Shown here: positions 1 to 9,172 of the stretch, piece after piece
How the letters are laid out: each line of letters opens with the position of its first letter
How positions within the stretch are numbered: position 1 is the stretch's first letter
Assembly: GCA_016718805.1 (NCBI GenBank)
Contig: JADKCP010000006.1
Coordinates: forward strand, 1 to 64,000
Length of the DNA: 64,000 bases
Reading direction: 5' to 3'
From: Bacteroidota bacterium
GTDB taxonomy: Bacteria; Bacteroidota; Bacteroidia; UBA4408
The notes under the pieces: model-generated
Seen by the model: only the letters and a program-made list of their open reading frames with translations
Database searches by the model: none
Told to the model about the DNA's origin: nothing
Position numbers and translations under genes: made by a program

Positions 1-2392
1 AAATTCCTGCCAGCAATTCATCTACTTTATTGCAAATTTGCCTTAGTTGTATTAACTCCGATTTCTTAATGGGTTCGCAAAACTTTTTCCGCCAATTGGT
101 TACGGCTTTGCTTTCTGTATCATATTCCGCTTTCAGCATTTTAATGCCAGCACTCGGAACCATGTTTTTATCGGGCAACAGGAAATGGTAAATTTCATCC
201 GACTTACGTCCATGTTTTATTTTATCGTATTCCTTGTTGGGTTTAAACTCCAATGCCGTGGGGCTATATACCACCATTCTTTTTTTACAGGGACCCGTTT
301 TTGTTTGCCCTTAGCATCTTTTATTACTTCGGTTTCTTCCAGTAGGTCTTTTTCCTTATACACTTTTAGCCATGCACCCACTACAGCATTGCCCACAGCC
401 AGGCGGTTGCTGAAGAAAGGCGTTTCCATATCTTTGTGTATCACATTCAACCAAAGTGATAGTTTGCCTAATTCTATAGCGGTTGGGTTTAAAATCCCTG
501 CACGTATTGTTGGTTGCTATATAGGCTTTTACTTTTGCAGTTCTTCCTTAAACAAATCAGGGGCTACGTTTGTTCAATTCCTTTTTGCGATAAGTAAGGT
601 ATGCTTCCCCATCTGGTTTATCATTTCGTTATGGAAGGCAGCAGCACCCATAGCTGGGTCTAATAATTTCAACTCCAATAACTCTGTGGCTTTCATTTCA
701 CCCTTATCCAATTTTTCCAATATAGGTTTAAGGGTATATTTTACCGTGCAACGGGTAAGTACTTCCGGTGTATAGTAGGAAGCGGATTTTTGGCGGTCAC
801 GGCCACTGAGGCGGTAAACGAAAGTTCCCTTTTTGGTAATGATATCATGCTCGGCAGGGTCTTTCAGAATTTCATTTTCCTGAAAATCATCTCTACGAAT
901 ACGAGGCACTAAGTAAGTGCCTTCGTTTGGTGCATCGGCTTTATGTACTTCTATATAATCTTGCTCCGCATAAAAACCTCTGTATGCCAGTAAACTTTCA
1001 TATACACTTCCAATTGATTAATGCCCAGTTGGCATAAGAAATTCGCCCTCTTGTTCTATTGCGTTGCTGTTTGCTTAATGATAGTCCTCAATAATATCCT
1101 GCCATACCTTATTGCGAAATTTCACTTTGGGCATGTGATGCAGCTTGGCGTTATTAAACAAAGGAGAATCTATATGGCGAACTTTGAAACTTTTGTTTTG
1201 TCCGTTTTCTTTTTCCCGATACCCTGAACTTAGTACTTCAAATAATTTGCTCAAAGATTCGTGAAAGAAATATCCGTTTAGACTGGTTTCAGAATAGAGT
1301 GGCACTTGCTCCAAATCACGAAGCATTTCAAAAAAGAACCTTTGTTGTAAATGGGATCGTTTTACTGGGAGAATATCTAAATCTTTCCCTGCTCTCTGCG
1401 TAAAACACAAACAGCAAACGGTAAATGATATTGAGGCAATCGTCTTTTATTTCTTGTTCAAACGTATCATCGGTTTCATCAAACACTTCCTGCAAAACAT
1501 TCTTTTGAAAATACAAGGCTTCGTTAGCCAGTGCCTCCACGGCATGGATAATACCCTCTTTTAAATCTTTGGTAACTTCATAAGCAGATTTATGGCTGTC
1601 CTCATCCAACTGGTCCAGCAATACCATATTGCTTTCAGGAGTCAATGATTCTTTGCTTAACAGAAAATAAAGCAATGCATAGTAATTGGCATTGCGGTTG
1701 GCAGTGGCTTCGGTGAATAGTTCTTCCAAGTCAAAAACCAAATAGCTGCCACGGAACCATTTTTCCTGTTCAAGCAGATAGACAATATTGCCGGCCAATA
1801 ACAAAATGCATTTTTGGGCGCAGGTGTGGTTCAAATAAAAACAGTTCGGAGATGGCTTTATTAATAACTACCGGAGATATTTTAAATTAGCAGGAACTTG
1901 GAAACACCCTGTCCCATTGAGTGGTGGTATTTTTTGAGGGGGATTGTTTTGCGTTTCATCTTCTACATTGTAGCGTTGCTCAAACAAGCCATCAGGGTCT
2001 GTATCATCTTCCTTAATCAAGGCTTGCATTTCCATTATCATCAGGTGAACCTTGTCGCCTCTGTACAAAATATGTCGTACAGGTATTACCTCATTTTCGG
2101 AAAGATGAAACAAGTTGTTGTATTGAGGATGATTGCCATCGTATCCTAACGCATTTAGTAGTGCTGTATGAAACTGGTGGCTTTCATAAATTTTATCTTT
2201 CGTACGCAGCTTGTCTTCAATAAACAATTGTTTAAAGCGAAAGAACTTATCTTTTAATGGAGAAATCCTTTTATTAAAATCTTTGATGTCCTCAGCTGCA
2301 TAGCCCGTTTTACTCAACACTTTTGAAGTGAAGTCTTCATCAAAGTAATTCGATGAAAAGTATTCGCCTATATTTTGAATGAATTTTATCAT
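1..2392 (-). pseudogene. Broken Eco57I-type N6-adenine DNA methylase (DISARM DrmMI-like), runs off left edge
   Basis: The pieces read as one large class I SAM-dependent adenine methylase split over several frames. The N-terminal piece is 1868-2392. Later pieces carry the family signatures YAES (about 1400), INQLGSVYESLL (about 1010), SYYTPEVLT (about 760), motif I DPAMGAAAFHNE (about 640), LNPTAIELGKLSLW (about 470) and FLLPDKNMVPSAGIK (about 170). The gene is open at position 1, so its C-terminus is missing. At least five frame changes are visible; those I could reconstruct are mostly one-base gains or losses in short homopolymers (near 1010, 1080, 1333 and 1365), and no substitution-type stop was needed to explain any of them. 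It follows the helicase gene by 13 bp on the same strand. Helicase plus large adenine methylase matches class 1 DISARM (DrmD-DrmMI), but another restriction-like system is possible. The lesions may be sequencing errors or real decay. Confidence 0.6.
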
Positions 2393-2405
2393 GATGATTT
2401 ACGGA

Positions 2406-5236
2406 TTAAAATACTGCTAATACTTTCAAATAAGCATCGCCTTGAAGGGATGTCATGTTTTTATTGTACTGACTTGTTGAACTAAGTATCGTTTCTATTT
2501 CCCTTTTTTTGGAATCTTTTTTTCCTGAGAAGAATGGCGTGATGGTTTTATCGTTAAAATCCAATTCCAATTGTTCCAAAGCATCGTTTTTCCAATTCGC
2601 TAATTTTTGCTCATACTCGTTTAGTTTGGTTTCCATTTTCACTTCCAGTTGTTTTTGTTCGGTACTCATATAACTTGTAACGGAAGTCACTGCCCCTACT
2701 AATAGCTTATGCAATGCAGTTAAATCATTATCAGAAATGTTTTCAGTATGCATTGTTTCTTGCAACTTAAAATCATTAATGAAATCAATTAAGTGAAATG
2801 GTTCTCTGAAAATACTACCATCAGTATTTAACCCAACTACTAAAAAATCAGCAACAACAGGTTGACCTAAGTTATTAGAAACCTGTGCTTGAAAAATATA
2901 CCATGAAGTTTTAGCAGGAACACGATTTGTTTTGGCAACCAATGCCACATCTTTGTCCACACTTGCCTCCAGCTTAGTCATGTAATATTTCACTACCGGA
3001 TGCAGTTCACTTAAGATTTGAAACTCTGCCCATTCTCCTTTCTTTTTCCTGGCATCTTCAATGGCTCGTTGTACCAAATCCTTATCCAACGATAATTTGA
3101 AAAGTTGATTGACCTTTGGTTTCGATTCAGGAGGGAGGTCAAATAAAATTTGATTCAAACTTTGTATTCAATATTTCGAGATAACCATCTTGTACCGTTA
3201 CATCTTCAGTTTTTATTTGATTGGCAGAAGAAAGTTGCTCAAACAAATCCGAATAGAATTTCGCTTCACTTGGGTAAATGGTTAAATTGGTTTCGTAAGG
3301 ATTAGCTGTTATTGTAACCGCAGTAGAATCATCCTGATTGGCAAACAAGGTATTAAAGTCGAAGCCTTCCATCTTTGTATCTAAATCTTCTAAGAAAGAT
3401 TCGTTTTGGTTCATGATGGCTTGCTCTACCAATTGTTCTTCTTTGTTGGCATCGTATAACTTCATGACAGAACCTGCATCACCCAAAGTTTTGTAAACTT
3501 ACTTCCTCTTTTTGAGTGAGGCGTTCTACAATGTGTAAGTCAGTTTTTAATCCGTCAATATCTGATTCTGCAATGATGTAATGAATGAAAGGTGTTTTCT
3601 TTTGGCCATACCTGTCAATACGACCATTACGCTGTTCCAAAACAATTAAAGACCAGGGAATATCATAGTTAATCATTCGATTGCAATAGAAATGTAGATT
3701 CACGCCTTGCGAACCTGCATCAGAGCATAGTAATAAACGAACTGAACTATCCTCTTTTCCAAAATCTTCAATAATGGCTTGTTGCTCGGTATCTGATAAA
3801 CCACCATGAAAAAAAGCAATGGCTTCATCTGCTATTTTAAAATCATTTTGCAGATTTTCTTTGAGGTATTCAAGTGTATTTATTCTTTCAGCAAAAATTA
3901 CATAACGGTCATTCTTCCTTATTCCTGTCCAACCCAATTCCAGTAAAGTGTCTTTTAGCTTTTTGTATTTGGTATCGGAATGAGTACTAAGGATTGTTTC
4001 TATTTTTATCTTGAGGTCATTTAATACCTCTAGATTTTCATAGGCAAATTCATTCTTAGCTTTTGTTGCATCAACTTTTTCAATTCTTCTCTGAATGCTT
4101 TCTAATGCAGCCCTTGGCGAAGACATAAATGCTTTGAATATTCCAACAGAAAATAGAAAATCTTCTTTTGGCTTTCCATTTTTTAAGGCATTAAGTGCAT
4201 TAAATTTTAGTTCTTGCTGGTATTGTAAAAAATCAGTTTCAGCAGAACTCAGTTTAGCAGAACTACGAACAATTTTACGTTCTTGAAAATTTGCCCTAAC
4301 CGTTTCATCGGTAATATCATTTTTAAACCGTCTTACATAATACGGTTCAACATGTGATTTGTCGTACTCGCCACTTTTTGGAATAGCAGTAGGCTCAATC
4401 ATATTGATGAGGTTGGCAAAGTTTTCTTTTCTACCATTGTGTGGTGTGGCAGAAGTAAGTATCAATGATTCACACTTTGTAGTAATAAGTTGAGCTAAAT
4501 CACCACGCTGGCTTTTTTCATTTGCTACTGTATGGCACTCGTCAATAACCACAGCATCCCATCTTGATTTTTCAATGTAATGCCTGAACTTGGCATTATT
4601 CTTTAAAGTATCAATGGAAATGATTGTTTTATCGTAATATTCAAAAGGGTTTTTATTTGAAGGAAGCTGAGATTTAATTCTGGCAACACCTTCAGAATCC
4701 AACCTAACCAAAGGAATGGCAAGTGATGCCAAAGCTCTTGCTGAAACTGTGCAAGGAATCGATTTTGGAGCCAGCACCATTATGCGTTTCCTTCCTCCTC
4801 GTTTAATCAATTCAGAAAGAAAAATACCGATTCAATTGTTTTACCTAATCCAACGCCATCTGCTATCAATAGCGAGTCGTGGAAGTTGCAATGCTTTAAG
4901 AGTAGGTGTTAATTGGTATTCTGCGGGATTAATGGCCGCTTTATTTGCAATAGTTATTTTTTCAGAAAATACAGCAGCGTTTCTAATTTGGGTTTCAAGA
5001 AATAGTTTCGTTTTGCGGTAGCCACTATCATTGTCAGCTATCAACTTTGTGTGGTTGGGATCAATTGGCTTGATGTCTGAATCTATGTTGGAATCGAAAG
5101 TAAAACGTTTTCCTTTTACCAATTCGCTAATACCCTCAGCTTCTAAAAGCCAAGTGCCATCATAGTTAGCGTTGGAGTTAGTTATGATAAAATCTTCACC
5201 CCGGGTTGAAATACGTTGCCCTATTGTTAGATTCAT
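2406..5236 (-). pseudogene. Broken SNF2/DEAD-type helicase (DISARM DrmD-like)
   Basis: A superfamily 2 helicase of about 940 residues is split into at least four frames: 5236-4841, 4810-3479, 3486-3139 and 3158-2406. Walker A (DGVGLGKT) sits in the break at about 4840. The Walker B box is DECH (VVIDECHT, about 4530), followed by LTSATPHNG (about 4440). The C-terminal helicase lobe has GSQGVNLHFY and QRNGRIDRYGQ (about 3600-3700), typical of SNF2-like enzymes. The ATG follows the stop of the XRE regulator directly, so the two are translationally coupled. At one break (about 4826) adding a single T to a T-run restores the frame. The predicted role is phage defence by DNA translocation or remodelling, inferred from the family and the methylase partner. 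As printed it cannot make a full protein. Confidence 0.65.
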
Positions 5237-5539
5237 TTATTTCTTCCGCTTTTTTAAGTTAATGTTTTTTTCTGCCACTTGCATAGCTTCATTTGCCAGC
5301 TTCTCGTCTTTCACCACTGCATAAATTTGGTCGGCTAACCATAGCGTCATTAACTCATCACTACTCACTTTGAGAATATCTGCTAAGATCGTTATCTGCT
5401 CCCGTTTCAATTGCCGAAGACCTTTTTCAATTTTACTCAGTTGAGCCGTGTCCATTTCAAGCAATGGTGCAACCTGCCGCAAATACAAATTTCGCTTCTC
5501 TCTGAGTGTCCTTACTCTCTCACCAAATTGACTTTTCAT
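5237..5539 (-). CDS. XRE-family helix-turn-helix regulator
   Basis: A protein of about 100 residues. An XRE/Cro-type DNA-binding domain fills residues 1-65 (FGERVRTLREKRNLYLRQVA, then AQLSKIEKGLRQ), with a short basic tail. I start at the ATG at 5539 (MKSQFGERV). The frame is open to 5614, but the 25 extra residues are hydrophobic and outside the domain. Its stop abuts the ATG of the helicase gene, so it leads a regulator-helicase-methylase operon. Small XRE proteins at the head of restriction or DISARM-type operons usually control expression of the system; that role here is inference. Confidence 0.75.
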   Translation of the reverse strand: MKSQFGERVRTLREKRNLYLRQVAPLLEMDTAQLSKIEKGLRQLKREQITILADILKVSSDELMTLWLADQIYAVVKDEKLANEAMQVAEKNINLKKRKK

Positions 5540-5784
5540 CGTTTTAATATTGACTTGTCGAATATTGGCAAATATATGAAATGAAAAGTACGCGTTTATA
5601 AAGAAAAATGGCAATATGCAAAACTTTTAAAATGATAAATGTTGCACATGGTCAGGAAGTAAAATGGTCTTCAATCCCCGCCTATTAAATTAATATTAAT
5701 TTTACTCAGATATTACTTAGCCCAGAAACAATTAATTTCCCTATATTACTTCTTTTATTTAATAATTAGTGCCCTTTATTAATA

Positions 5785-6069
5785 TCCCATTCGAACATTA
5801 CGACTCCCAAAGCACCTTAAAATAAAAGCTTTTCTTCATCACAAATTAAAATCAACCTTACCCAAACTCAAAAAACAAGACAAAGAAAATTATTCACCGA
5901 ATGGTGAAAAAAAATATGAGCTTTCTGCTTAAAGATGAACTACTAAACGCATTACCATTAATAGCATTCCGAAAAACTTTATCTCACAGAAAACATTTTA
6001 ATTTATCACTATAGCAAAAGAGCCAAAGTGGTATTTGAAATTGGGAATATTAGTGAGCAAAAATCATAA
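5785..6069 (+). pseudogene. Decayed copy of the small gene at 8631-8951
   Basis: This stretch has no long open frame. In mixed frames it reads as a degenerate copy of the 106-residue protein encoded at 8631-8951. Matching blocks are EHYDSQSTLK against KYFDESTAGK, KLKSTLPKLKKQDKENYS against KLKTSLPILKKLGKEKYS, and FLLKDELLNAL against FLLKDELLKAL, and the 3' end matches down to a TAA. Frameshifts and stops interrupt it. It ends about 9 bp before the stop codon of the convergent reverse transcriptase gene. The two copies, in the same orientation, therefore bracket the retron. The remaining 245 bp up to the XRE gene (5540-5784) is AT-rich and shows nothing I can name. Confidence 0.65.
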
Positions 6070-6077
6070 AGCAAAAG

Positions 6078-7184
6078 CTAAGTAATTTCAATTAGAATCA
6101 TTTTAAGTTCATTCCTAAACTTCAAAAAAATAAAATCCTCCTTACCCCTCACCTGCCCAATAAAATTAATATACCCCTTCAAACGAAACAAAAAACGTTC
6201 CTTGTATTTTTGATCCACAAAACCATTAAATTTAAAATGCTTATGAGTAGCAACTTCAAGTCCATTTGAAGTTAAATCATGCAGCATGGCTCGAATTTTT
6301 TTAAGTAACACCCGGTTCACATTCACCTTCTCATTTACCGTAATCCCGGTAACAGTTTGCCTTTTGTTTGAAGATTTAAGCCGTAACTTTTTGTAATTAA
6401 CTGTAAAATCATTTTTAGTAATCAGGTTGATGAGGTCTAAAATAGTATCGTTTGAAATTGAACTATTGGATGAAAAGCTTAAGTCATCGGCATAGCGCGA
6501 ATAATTTAATTCATTTGCTGCACAAAAATTTTGTAAATCTGCATCTAGTTTCAAACAAATAAAATTGGAAATTACTGGTGAGGTTGGTGCTCCAATTGGC
6601 AATTTACCTTGAAAGGTGCAGAGCAAGGTCAAAGCATTTGCAATTTGCTCATTGTAATTAAACAGGGGCGACATAAAAAATGCTTTCACTCGTTTGGCTG
6701 TTATGGAAGGGAAAAAATCCTTCAAATCTAAATTCAAAACAAACTTTTTACCAACGTGAACCTCAGCATTGGCGACAATATTACTTCTTTGTTGTATTAA
6801 TGGGGCTAGCAATACAAATCCATGCACTTCTTTAGGTTTTAGGCACAAATAATAAGCTTGTAAATAATTATTTAGGCGTTTTTGAATTTTCTTCAACTCA
6901 CCAGTAGGTGCATTAATTAGGCGCGATCCGCCCTTTTTCTTTTTAGTTTGATAGTGCTTGTATTCAGGATGGTTTAAATTATTCTGCAGGGTATCTAAAG
7001 AAACAGAAGCTAATTTCACTAAATTACTGGCTGTTTCGATACTAAGTAATCGAAGAGCAACAAGTTCGTATTTCTTAAACTTATGTAATGCAAGGTCCTT
7101 GCCTGCCAATTCAAGAAAATTGTCCTTCCAAACGAGCCATTTCTTGTTTCGTGCCAGGTATATTAATTCTTCAGGGGAGTTCAT
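6078..7184 (-). CDS. Retron-type reverse transcriptase
   Basis: A 368-residue RNA-directed DNA polymerase. Retron hallmarks are present in order: the NAxxH motif (NAEVH, residues 139-143), LDLKDFFPSI (152-161, first catalytic Asp), GAPTSP (198-203), the catalytic YADD (231-234) and the VTG motif (278-280), which marks retron enzymes among bacterial reverse transcriptases. No maturase or endonuclease domain is present, which argues against a group II intron protein. A structured RNA with terminal inverted repeats lies just upstream (7196-7358), as expected for an msr-msd template. In known retrons the enzyme makes a branched RNA-DNA molecule that guards a toxic effector during phage infection. 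Here the co-directional DnaB-like gene upstream is the candidate partner. The frame is intact, unlike the nearby helicase and methylase. Confidence 0.92.
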   Translation of the reverse strand: MNSPEELIYLARNKKWLVWKDNFLELAGKDLALHKFKKYELVALRLLSIETASNLVKLASVSLDTLQNNLNHPEYKHYQTKKKKGGSRLINAPTGELKKIQKRLNNYLQAYYLCLKPKEVHGFVLLAPLIQQRSNIVANAEVHVGKKFVLNLDLKDFFPSITAKRVKAFFMSPLFNYNEQIANALTLLCTFQGKLPIGAPTSPVISNFICLKLDADLQNFCAANELNYSRYADDLSFSSNSSISNDTILDLINLITKNDFTVNYKKLRLKSSNKRQTVTGITVNEKVNVNRVLLKKIRAMLHDLTSNGLEVATHKHFKFNGFVDQKYKERFLFRLKGYINFIGQVRGKEDFIFLKFRNELKMILIEIT

Positions 7185-7195
7185 TTTAAAAATAT

Positions 7196-7358
7196 GAGCC
7201 GTTGCTAATTATCTAATTTTAATCGTAATTTATGAGAAGCGGAGCGCAGCGAGCATCGCAATAAATTACGATCTTCAAACCTCCACTTCGCATCGGCTTG
7301 AAGGAACACAAGCACCAAGTCTAAAATTAATGACTCATAATTTTTAAGCAACGGCTCA
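7196..7358 (-). ncRNA. Probable retron msr-msd non-coding RNA
   Basis: The gap between the DnaB-like gene and the reverse transcriptase holds a nested set of inverted repeats typical of retron RNA. The ends are an 11-bp perfect pair: GAGCCGTTGCT (minus strand, 7358-7348) and AGCAACGGCTC (7206-7196), the a1/a2 position. An adjoining AATTAT/ATAATT pair lengthens it. Inside, a 9-bp stem (CTTCAAGCC with GGTTTGAAG, one G-U, about 7303-7273) fits an msr hairpin. A perfect 12-bp stem (7261-7272 with 7222-7233) closing a GC-rich 27-nt loop fits the msd. The order RNA then RT, with the RT ATG 11 nt after a2, is the standard retron layout. Exact RNA ends, branching G and cDNA limits cannot be read from sequence. 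Confidence 0.82.
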
Positions 7359-7376
7359 ATTTTTTTTGTGTGTTGG

Positions 7377-8411
7377 TTAGTTCAATTCGTCAAGACGGGA
7401 TGATGAAAATTCAAAATCTACCTTAAATCCGCTAAAATTTGAAAATTGGCTGGCATTGGCATTTCGTATAAGTCGGGTAGTACCAAGAATCCCATTGCGG
7501 TTTTTTGCGATAACTAAGTCAGTTATTCCGGCAGTACTATTACCTTCTTGGTCTGCATCAATTCCGTAATATTCCGGGCGATAAATAAAAATAACTTTAT
7601 CAGCATCCTGTTCAATGGCACCACTTTCACGCAAATCAGATAAGTGTGGAATTTTATCACCACCCCTTGTTTCAACTGCTCTACTCAATTGACTTGCTGC
7701 AATCACACATACACCAAAATCTTTGGCAATATTTTTTAATTCACGTGTTATATAACTAATTTCCATTTCCCTATTATTTCTGAACTTATTTGAGCCCATC
7801 ATTTGAAGGTAATCCACCATAATTATTTTAACTCCATCTTCTTTAATTTTCTTTTCACAAATTGCTCTAAATGAACTAAAGGCATTGTTACAGCTATCGT
7901 TAATGAATATTTTGTTTTTAAAATGAGAATTTTGAATAGCATTAACTTTCACTAATTCTTCATCCGACATTTTATTAAACAGTATGCGCTGTGCAGCAAT
8001 TCCGCTTATTGCCGAAATAAAGCGAATCATAAGTAAGTATTCAGAAAGATCGTAAGTGAAATATAGGACAGGAAATTCTTTTGAAAAAGATAGCGCGAGA
8101 TTAACCATAAATTGCGTTTTACCCATTCCTGGTCTTCCTCCTAAAACTATCAATTCGCCTGGAGAAACCCCACCCAGCTTTTCATCCAAATCAGCATAGC
8201 CGGTTTTAATTAAATCGGCAGCTTGTTTATTTTCCTTAAGGTTTGCAATAGTCTGCAAAATCAAATCTGCAATCGAACTTGATTCTTTTAAAATATTATT
8301 CTGTTGTTCATATTCATAAACCAGATTTTTGATTTGAATATACAGTTCTAGTTCAGTATTATTTTTATTAGAAATGAGTCCTTCAAGTGTTTGGATTATT
8401 TTTTCTTTCAT
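7377..8411 (-). CDS. DnaB-like RecA-fold ATPase, putative retron accessory protein
   Basis: A 344-residue protein made almost wholly of a DnaB-type helicase C-terminal domain. Walker A is GGRPGMGKT (residues 91-99), Walker B runs into DYLQ (200-203), and the DnaB motifs ASQLSRAVETR (239-249), DLRESGAIEQDAD (259-271) and KNRNG (303-307, arginine-finger region) are present. Only about 70 residues precede the ATPase core, so the usual N-terminal DnaB domain that binds primase and stabilises the hexamer is missing. It is too short to be the chromosomal replicative helicase. It ends 18 bp before the retron RNA and is co-directional with the reverse transcriptase, so I infer a retron accessory or effector role. 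A plasmid or phage replication role is the alternative. I do not recall a DnaB-type ATPase among well-described retron effectors. Confidence 0.8.
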   Translation of the reverse strand: MKEKIIQTLEGLISNKNNTELELYIQIKNLVYEYEQQNNILKESSSIADLILQTIANLKENKQAADLIKTGYADLDEKLGGVSPGELIVLGGRPGMGKTQFMVNLALSFSKEFPVLYFTYDLSEYLLMIRFISAISGIAAQRILFNKMSDEELVKVNAIQNSHFKNKIFINDSCNNAFSSFRAICEKKIKEDGVKIIMVDYLQMMGSNKFRNNREMEISYITRELKNIAKDFGVCVIAASQLSRAVETRGGDKIPHLSDLRESGAIEQDADKVIFIYRPEYYGIDADQEGNSTAGITDLVIAKNRNGILGTTRLIRNANASQFSNFSGFKVDFEFSSSRLDELN

Positions 8412-8630
8412 AAAGTAAAAGTAGGAGCTTTAGGAAGTGGAAATACTATTGTTGAAAAATATTATTTTGTGTTTTGTTTTTTAAATAAACTGTGTCATAT
8501 ACCTATTACTAACTAACTATCAGTACATTAAATAGATTTTGATTTTTAAATTAAAATACCAGTTATATTTAGTTTAAATTTGGCTGAGGTCTATTATAAA
8601 ATATCAATTTCAATTTATTTTCAGTTTTTA

Positions 8631-8951
8631 ATGGAGGAGTTAACAACATTTCCAGAAATGATTTCATCGAAGTATTTTGATGAAAGTACTGCTGGAAAAG
8701 TAACTGCTTTTTTGGAACGAAAATTGAAAACCTCACTACCTATTTTAAAAAAACTGGGTAAGGAAAAATATTCGCTTTATGGAGTAACAAAAAGGCAAGT
8801 TGGATTCTTGCTCAAAGATGAACTTCTAAAAGCATTGTTAGAAATGAATCATTCCGAAAAGATGCATCTCTCTGAGAACATTTTTATTTATCACTACAAG
8901 AAAAATGCACAAGTTGAGTTTGCAATTGGAAAAATAATTCAAAAGGAATAA
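8631..8951 (+). CDS. Hypothetical protein, intact member of the pair flanking the retron
   Basis: A 106-residue protein of unknown function, rich in Lys and Glu, with no signal peptide or membrane segment. The ATG at 8631 is preferred over an upstream in-frame TTG at 8580. I recognise no domain. It is divergent from the DnaB-like gene, separated by a 219-bp AT-rich gap that must hold both promoters. A decayed copy lies on the other side of the retron at 5785-6069, so the gene family is tied to this locus by duplication. It could be an accessory part of the retron, or a bystander duplicated when the cassette arrived. Confidence 0.6.
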   Translation: MEELTTFPEMISSKYFDESTAGKVTAFLERKLKTSLPILKKLGKEKYSLYGVTKRQVGFLLKDELLKALLEMNHSEKMHLSENIFIYHYKKNAQVEFAIGKIIQKE

Positions 8952-9172
8952 AAGTAAAAGGCATTATAAAATCAATCCCACATAATGTTCCAAAGAATGC
9001 TAAGCTTCATGCTTGAATTGCATTTTGGTAAAAGTTTTTCATTCCATTTTACTAATTAGAATCCATTGTATTTTGGGCCGATGTGTTCGTAATTGATGAA
9101 AAATTAGCATTCAGGCTTACAATGACAAAAAGAAATGTGCCCTGAATTGAATTTTTTGATTAGCTTGAAGAA

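Noticed and set aside
185..775. A 196-codon plus-strand open frame
   Set aside because: It is antisense to the methylase gene, whose conserved motifs read on the minus strand.
6078..7184. Group II intron or diversity-generating retroelement
   Set aside because: The RT has no maturase or endonuclease domain, carries retron NAxxH and VTG motifs, and I noticed no template/variable repeat pair near it.
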